Assembly: GCA_050011415.1 (NCBI GenBank)
Contig: JBEKJD010000367.1
Span: 1-10,247 of the forward strand
DNA length: 10,247 nucleotides
Source of the DNA: JADFXI01 sp050011415
GTDB lineage: Bacteria > Nitrospirota > Thermodesulfovibrionia > Thermodesulfovibrionales > Dissulfurispiraceae
Direction of reading: 5' to 3'
Within the stretch, counting starts at the first letter, position 1, and each line of letters begins with the position of its first letter. The notes beneath the pieces are model-generated. The model saw only the letters and a list, made by a program, of their open reading frames with translations. It was not told where the DNA came from and did no database searches. Position numbers and translations under genes: made by a program. This document shows, piece by piece, positions 9,701-10,247 of the stretch.

Positions 9701-10247
9701 GTCACATTGCCGGCCAGGACGATGCCGTTAATATTAATGCTGGTGGCGCTGCCGATATTGGCAGTTCCCAGCACGTTTGGCACACCGGCACTCCAATTAC
9801 CTGCAGTTGTCCAATTACCGCCGCTTGCGGGGCCGATCCAATTAGTGGTGCTGTTGCTCAGAAGCTGGAAGCTGGAAAAAACATTGGCGGTGCCCGAGAG
9901 AGACGGATCATTACCAATCAGAGTGCTGTTTAATGCCCCAATGCCATTGACTGCACCAGTGGCATAAGCGATATTAATGCTGCCGCCGTTGTTGTAGCCC
10001 ACCAGCCCGCCAACATTGCCACTACTGCCGGTCACATTGCCGATGGCGTAACTGTTGCTGATGCTGCCGTTGTTCAATCCCACCAGCCCGCCGATGTCGT
10101 AGCCACTACTAGTCACCTTGCCAGTAGCATAGCTGTTGCTGATGCTGGCGCCGGTGTCGTTCAATCCTGCCAGCCCGCCTACCTCGTAACTATTACCGGT
10201 TGCATTGCCGGTAGCATAGCTGTTGCTGATGCTGGCGCCGTTTCCGC
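1..10247 (-). CDS. Giant GLUG-motif / beta-strand-repeat adhesin-like protein, internal fragment (both ends outside the window)
   Basis: One minus-strand frame runs from codon 10245-10243 to codon 3-1, 3415 codons with no stop seen, which is far beyond chance. No start or stop is assigned because the gene continues past both edges. The protein is low in charge, nearly free of Cys, and rich in Gly, Asn, Ser, Thr, Ile and Val. By residue of the fragment it shows GLUG array 1 (1-102), a linker and Trp/Asn beta segment (103-252), leader (253-349), GLUG array 2 (350-814), SYWD cap (815-873), Ig-like segment (874-947), linker (948-1002), sixteen beta repeats (1003-3015), bridge and second leader (3016-3160) and GLUG array 3 (3161-3415). 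Known context: these modules are typical of filamentous-hemagglutinin-like surface adhesins, predicted to form long beta-solenoids. Inference: an exported adhesive or structural filament. The signal peptide, TPS domain and any anchor or translocator would lie outside, so export route and binding partner are unknown. The reading frame is very secure; the function is moderately so. Confidence 0.93.
766..1059 (-). other. GLUG leader module, copy 2
   Basis: It reads YMLVNSAFNLENISN, LSGIYALGNNINIGGCSNF, TPIGNGSAFSGIFDGNGYVI, SGLTITTPTAAGYAGLFGYN, SGNIRNVGLTGANISILGG. This matches the classic pre-GLUG pattern Y-x-L-V-N ... GxYALGxxI ... PIG ... F-x-G-x-FDG-x-G-x-x-I-x-x-L-x-I ... GLFG ... IRNVGL of filamentous-hemagglutinin-like proteins. 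This copy is closer to that pattern than copy 1 (9489-9199) because it keeps the YMLVN opening. It holds one Cys (GGCSNF, codon 969-967). Confidence 0.8.
1060..1199 (-). other. Tyr/Gly-rich bridge from beta repeats to the second leader
   Basis: The repeat pattern stops after GSVNFTGGQINLGGG and gives way to SASIYYNPVGGYNG, AFNSYVQSNGALYSPYSGN and VSGGTLTS. Tyr and aromatic content rises sharply. The bridge leads without break into the leader that begins at YMLVN. No domain is recognised. Confidence 0.55.
1281..1950 (-). repeat. Tandem B-B duplication at the end of the beta-repeat field (offset 372 bp)
   Basis: Two adjacent B units (cores 1898 and 1526) share a stretch, 1653-1777 and 1281-1405, that differs at only about eight positions by eye, and the similarity continues more weakly to about 1950 and 1578. 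Both encode ATSLTYNVTNSSGNSIIG-like strands and PLNFSYENTSGNIAV. This is the only place in the field where two B units are adjacent, and it is the closest DNA match between neighbouring units. Confidence 0.8.
1899..3404 (-). repeat. Higher-order repeat copy 3 (B-A-A-A, 1506 bp)
   Basis: Units B(3404), A(3020), A(2630), A(2258). The B unit shares a long, nearly identical stretch with copies 1 and 2: about 3141-3300 matches 4651-4800 and 6151-6300. The A unit at 3020 has a loop insertion around VPIYAISAPKGS. The A unit at 2258 is aberrant, with an Asn/Thr-rich stretch TNTNNNTNSNFYILYNSYEP (about 2222-2170) replacing the usual GSGNISYxSNIG. Confidence 0.75.
3405..4895 (-). repeat. Higher-order repeat copy 2 (B-A-B-A, 1491 bp, register altered)
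   Basis: Units B(4895), A(4514), B(4145), A(3773). The third slot holds a B unit where copies 1 and 3 have an A unit. That B unit is diverged from the other B units (NLAPKLSLSTN, FKDYTALTDLSVKTNG, NITATNLTAYSVSESGG) and its core is altered to FNGISLIGYN. The total length nevertheless stays at 497 codons. The A unit at 4514 holds the PCTECEG insertion. Confidence 0.75.
4896..6392 (-). repeat. Higher-order repeat copy 1 (B-A-A-A, 1497 bp)
   Basis: From the B core at 6392 to the next B core at 4895, made of units B(6392), A(6005), A(5627), A(5243). The B unit here is very similar in DNA to that of copy 2: about 6100-6540 aligns with about 4610-5040 at a constant offset of 1497 bp for most of its length, with scattered substitutions only. 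The A unit after the B unit carries an extra Gly/Ser/Asn turn (SGNGGSI) not found in most other A units. Confidence 0.8.
7240..7404 (-). other. Non-repetitive linker before the beta-repeat field
   Basis: About 55 residues, including GGNINLPLYSNAVSAVSLG, INTSGIANMAQ, LNSPYVPYRV and TVTPNPGFN. It contains Pro and Tyr residues that are rare in the flanking repeats and has no recognisable domain. It connects the Ig-like segment to the first beta-repeat strands (IIAGNINIDSNV). Confidence 0.5.
7405..7626 (-). other. Small beta-sandwich-like segment (carboxypeptidase-regulatory or Ig-like), tentative
   Basis: About 74 residues beginning near APQIISGSLLNVSYSG, then TIQTAVNGNLFANVSMGNNG, FYYFALPANSVPSGDYLLAY and GASFYV. 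The order (xISGxL, an NG turn, a GxxGFYYFxLP strand, then a short strand ending LAYV) resembles the GxVxG...G-x-Y-x-F pattern of carboxypeptidase-regulatory-like or Ig-like inserts found in large surface proteins. It is one of the few non-repetitive stretches in the window. It lies between the GLUG cap and the long beta-repeat field, where it could act as a hinge or spacer. I cannot distinguish a true fold assignment from resemblance by eye. Confidence 0.5.
7627..7803 (-). other. C-terminal cap of GLUG array 2 (SYWD / Trp-rich)
   Basis: Straight after the last GLUG unit the protein reads NSYWDIGTSGLTNSAGGTGE, then TTWMMNQSNYSWNITG, AAIWGIENGVSYPYLQWQF. In GLUG-array proteins of the filamentous-hemagglutinin type a block with SYWD...TSG, a Thr/Met patch, a W-x-I and a final SYPYLxW commonly closes the array; this copy has all those landmarks. 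Five Trp codons fall within 59 residues of an otherwise Trp-poor protein. It probably terminates the hairpin stack and shields its open edge. No equivalent cap follows array 1. Confidence 0.75.
7804..9198 (-). repeat. GLUG array 2, 16 tandem units of about 30 residues
   Basis: GLUG cores are encoded with low-coordinate ends at 9184, 9097, 8977, 8896, 8779, 8692, 8602, 8524, 8434, 8335, 8254, 8161, 8071, 7990, 7912 and 7831. Spacings run from 78 to 120 bp, mean about 90 bp, always a multiple of three. The consensus unit is roughly (V/I)GGLVG(Y/F/D/E)N-x-G-x-I-x-NSYSTG-x-V-x-G. The first unit is degenerate (AGLVG). The 117- and 120-bp spacings mark units with extra loop residues, for example the stretch around TTSNSGYSSN near 9070. 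DNA for NSYSTG is strikingly uniform, with a plus-strand reading close to agtactgtatgaatt in most units, which suggests recent expansion or conversion. In protein order it sits between the leader and the SYWD cap. Confidence 0.93.
9199..9489 (-). other. GLUG leader module, copy 1
   Basis: About 97 residues in the order typical just before a GLUG array: LQGLNGSSTVLAGNYAIGSD, then INASA, NGFNPIGNSSAPFNG, a DGLGHTISNLYI strand, NVGLFG, and TIRNLGLTNV. The DG-x-GH-x-I-x-N-L and VGLFG elements are the strongest landmarks. The module contains one of the few Cys residues of the fragment (FGCSNG, Cys codon 9264-9262). A second, diverged copy occupies the matching place before array 3 (1059-766), so leader plus array behaves as one reusable unit. 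Its role is probably to set up the solenoid register; no ligand or reaction is evident. Confidence 0.75.
9490..9939 (-). other. Linker and Trp/Asn-rich beta segment between GLUG array 1 and the next leader
   Basis: After array 1 comes a 31-residue linker including NVFSSFQLLSN (9939-9846). Next is a segment beginning TNWIGPASGGNW, with a second NWSAGVPN pattern (about 9845-9800). The W-G-x-GG-NW ... NWS-x-G-x-P signature is one I associate with beta-strand segments of autotransporter-like and FHA-like proteins. It is followed by Asn/Gly/Ile strands (INGIVLAGNV), a stretch around SLTIGANGTVAINATL, and SAQMLQISG near 9560. There is no catalytic motif. It probably continues the solenoid and spaces the two GLUG arrays. 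Array 1 lacks the SYWD cap that closes array 2. Confidence 0.6.
9940..10245 (-). repeat. GLUG array 1 (C-terminal part, three units visible)
   Basis: Three GLUG cores are encoded at 10179-10165 (GGLAG), 10092-10078 (GGLVG) and 10011-9997 (GGLVG), spaced 87 and 81 bp. Each is followed by an Asn/Gly turn and a strand of the form ASISNSYATG or SISNSYAIG. The last unit decays into NIAYATGAVNG. All three cores use the codons GGC GGG CTG, unlike the GGA used at the second Gly in arrays 2 and 3. The array starts beyond the high-coordinate edge, so its full unit number is unknown. GLUG repeats are short beta-hairpin repeats named after the G-L-(any)-G core and are common in bacterial surface proteins. 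Confidence 0.9.

Noticed and set aside
9877..9882. Run of six A (six T on the coding strand) as a possible slippage or frameshift site
   Set aside because: Six bases is short, the frame is intact on both sides, and nothing else points to programmed slippage.
1..10247. tRNA, rRNA, riboswitch, promoter, terminator or insertion sequence
   Set aside because: The coding frame occupies the entire window, and I saw no tRNA-like fold, no stem-loop followed by a T-run, and no transposase or terminal inverted repeats.

Overview
The whole window lies inside one enormous gene on the minus strand. Read from the high-coordinate end downwards, one frame (codons with first bases at 10245, 10242 ... 3) stays open for 3415 codons. 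I saw no stop, and the frame agreed at every anchor I checked (near 10179, 8229, 7062, 4341, 594 and 72). Neither the start codon nor the stop codon is inside the window. The product is therefore an internal fragment of at least 3415 residues of a giant, repetitive, presumably surface or secreted protein. It is rich in Gly, Asn, Ser, Thr, Ile and Val, poor in charged residues, and has very few Cys.

Layout in protein order (high to low coordinate). (1) Tail of a first GLUG-motif array (10245-9940, three units in view). (2) A linker and a Trp/Asn/Gly-rich beta segment (9939-9490). (3) A leader module that normally precedes GLUG arrays in filamentous-hemagglutinin-like proteins (9489-9199). (4) A second GLUG array of 16 units of about 30 residues (9198-7804). 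(5) A closing cap with SYWD and a Trp-rich end (7803-7627). (6) A compact segment resembling a carboxypeptidase-regulatory or Ig-like fold (7626-7405) and a linker (7404-7240). (7) A 6-kb field of 16 beta-strand repeats averaging 370 bp, in two flavours, A and B, with a superimposed four-unit order of about 1.5 kb (7239-1200). (8) A short Tyr-rich bridge and a second leader module (1199-766). (9) A third GLUG array, eight units, running off the low-coordinate edge (765-1).

The style (GLUG arrays with leader and cap modules joined to long Asn/Gly/Thr beta repeats) is that of bacterial filamentous-hemagglutinin-like or 'beta strand repeat' adhesins, mostly of Gram-negative bacteria and often exported by two-partner or autotransporter routes. 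The secretion signal and any anchor lie outside the window, so export route and organism are inferred. No RNA gene, promoter, terminator, mobile element or second protein gene can be supported. The short open frames on the plus strand are antisense shadows of the repeats.

The most interesting content is the repeat architecture itself: a higher-order repeat with B units about 1491-1506 bp apart, a broken register in its second copy, a recent B-B tandem duplication, insertions concentrated at one loop of the unit, and GLUG arrays whose synonymous codons are array-specific.
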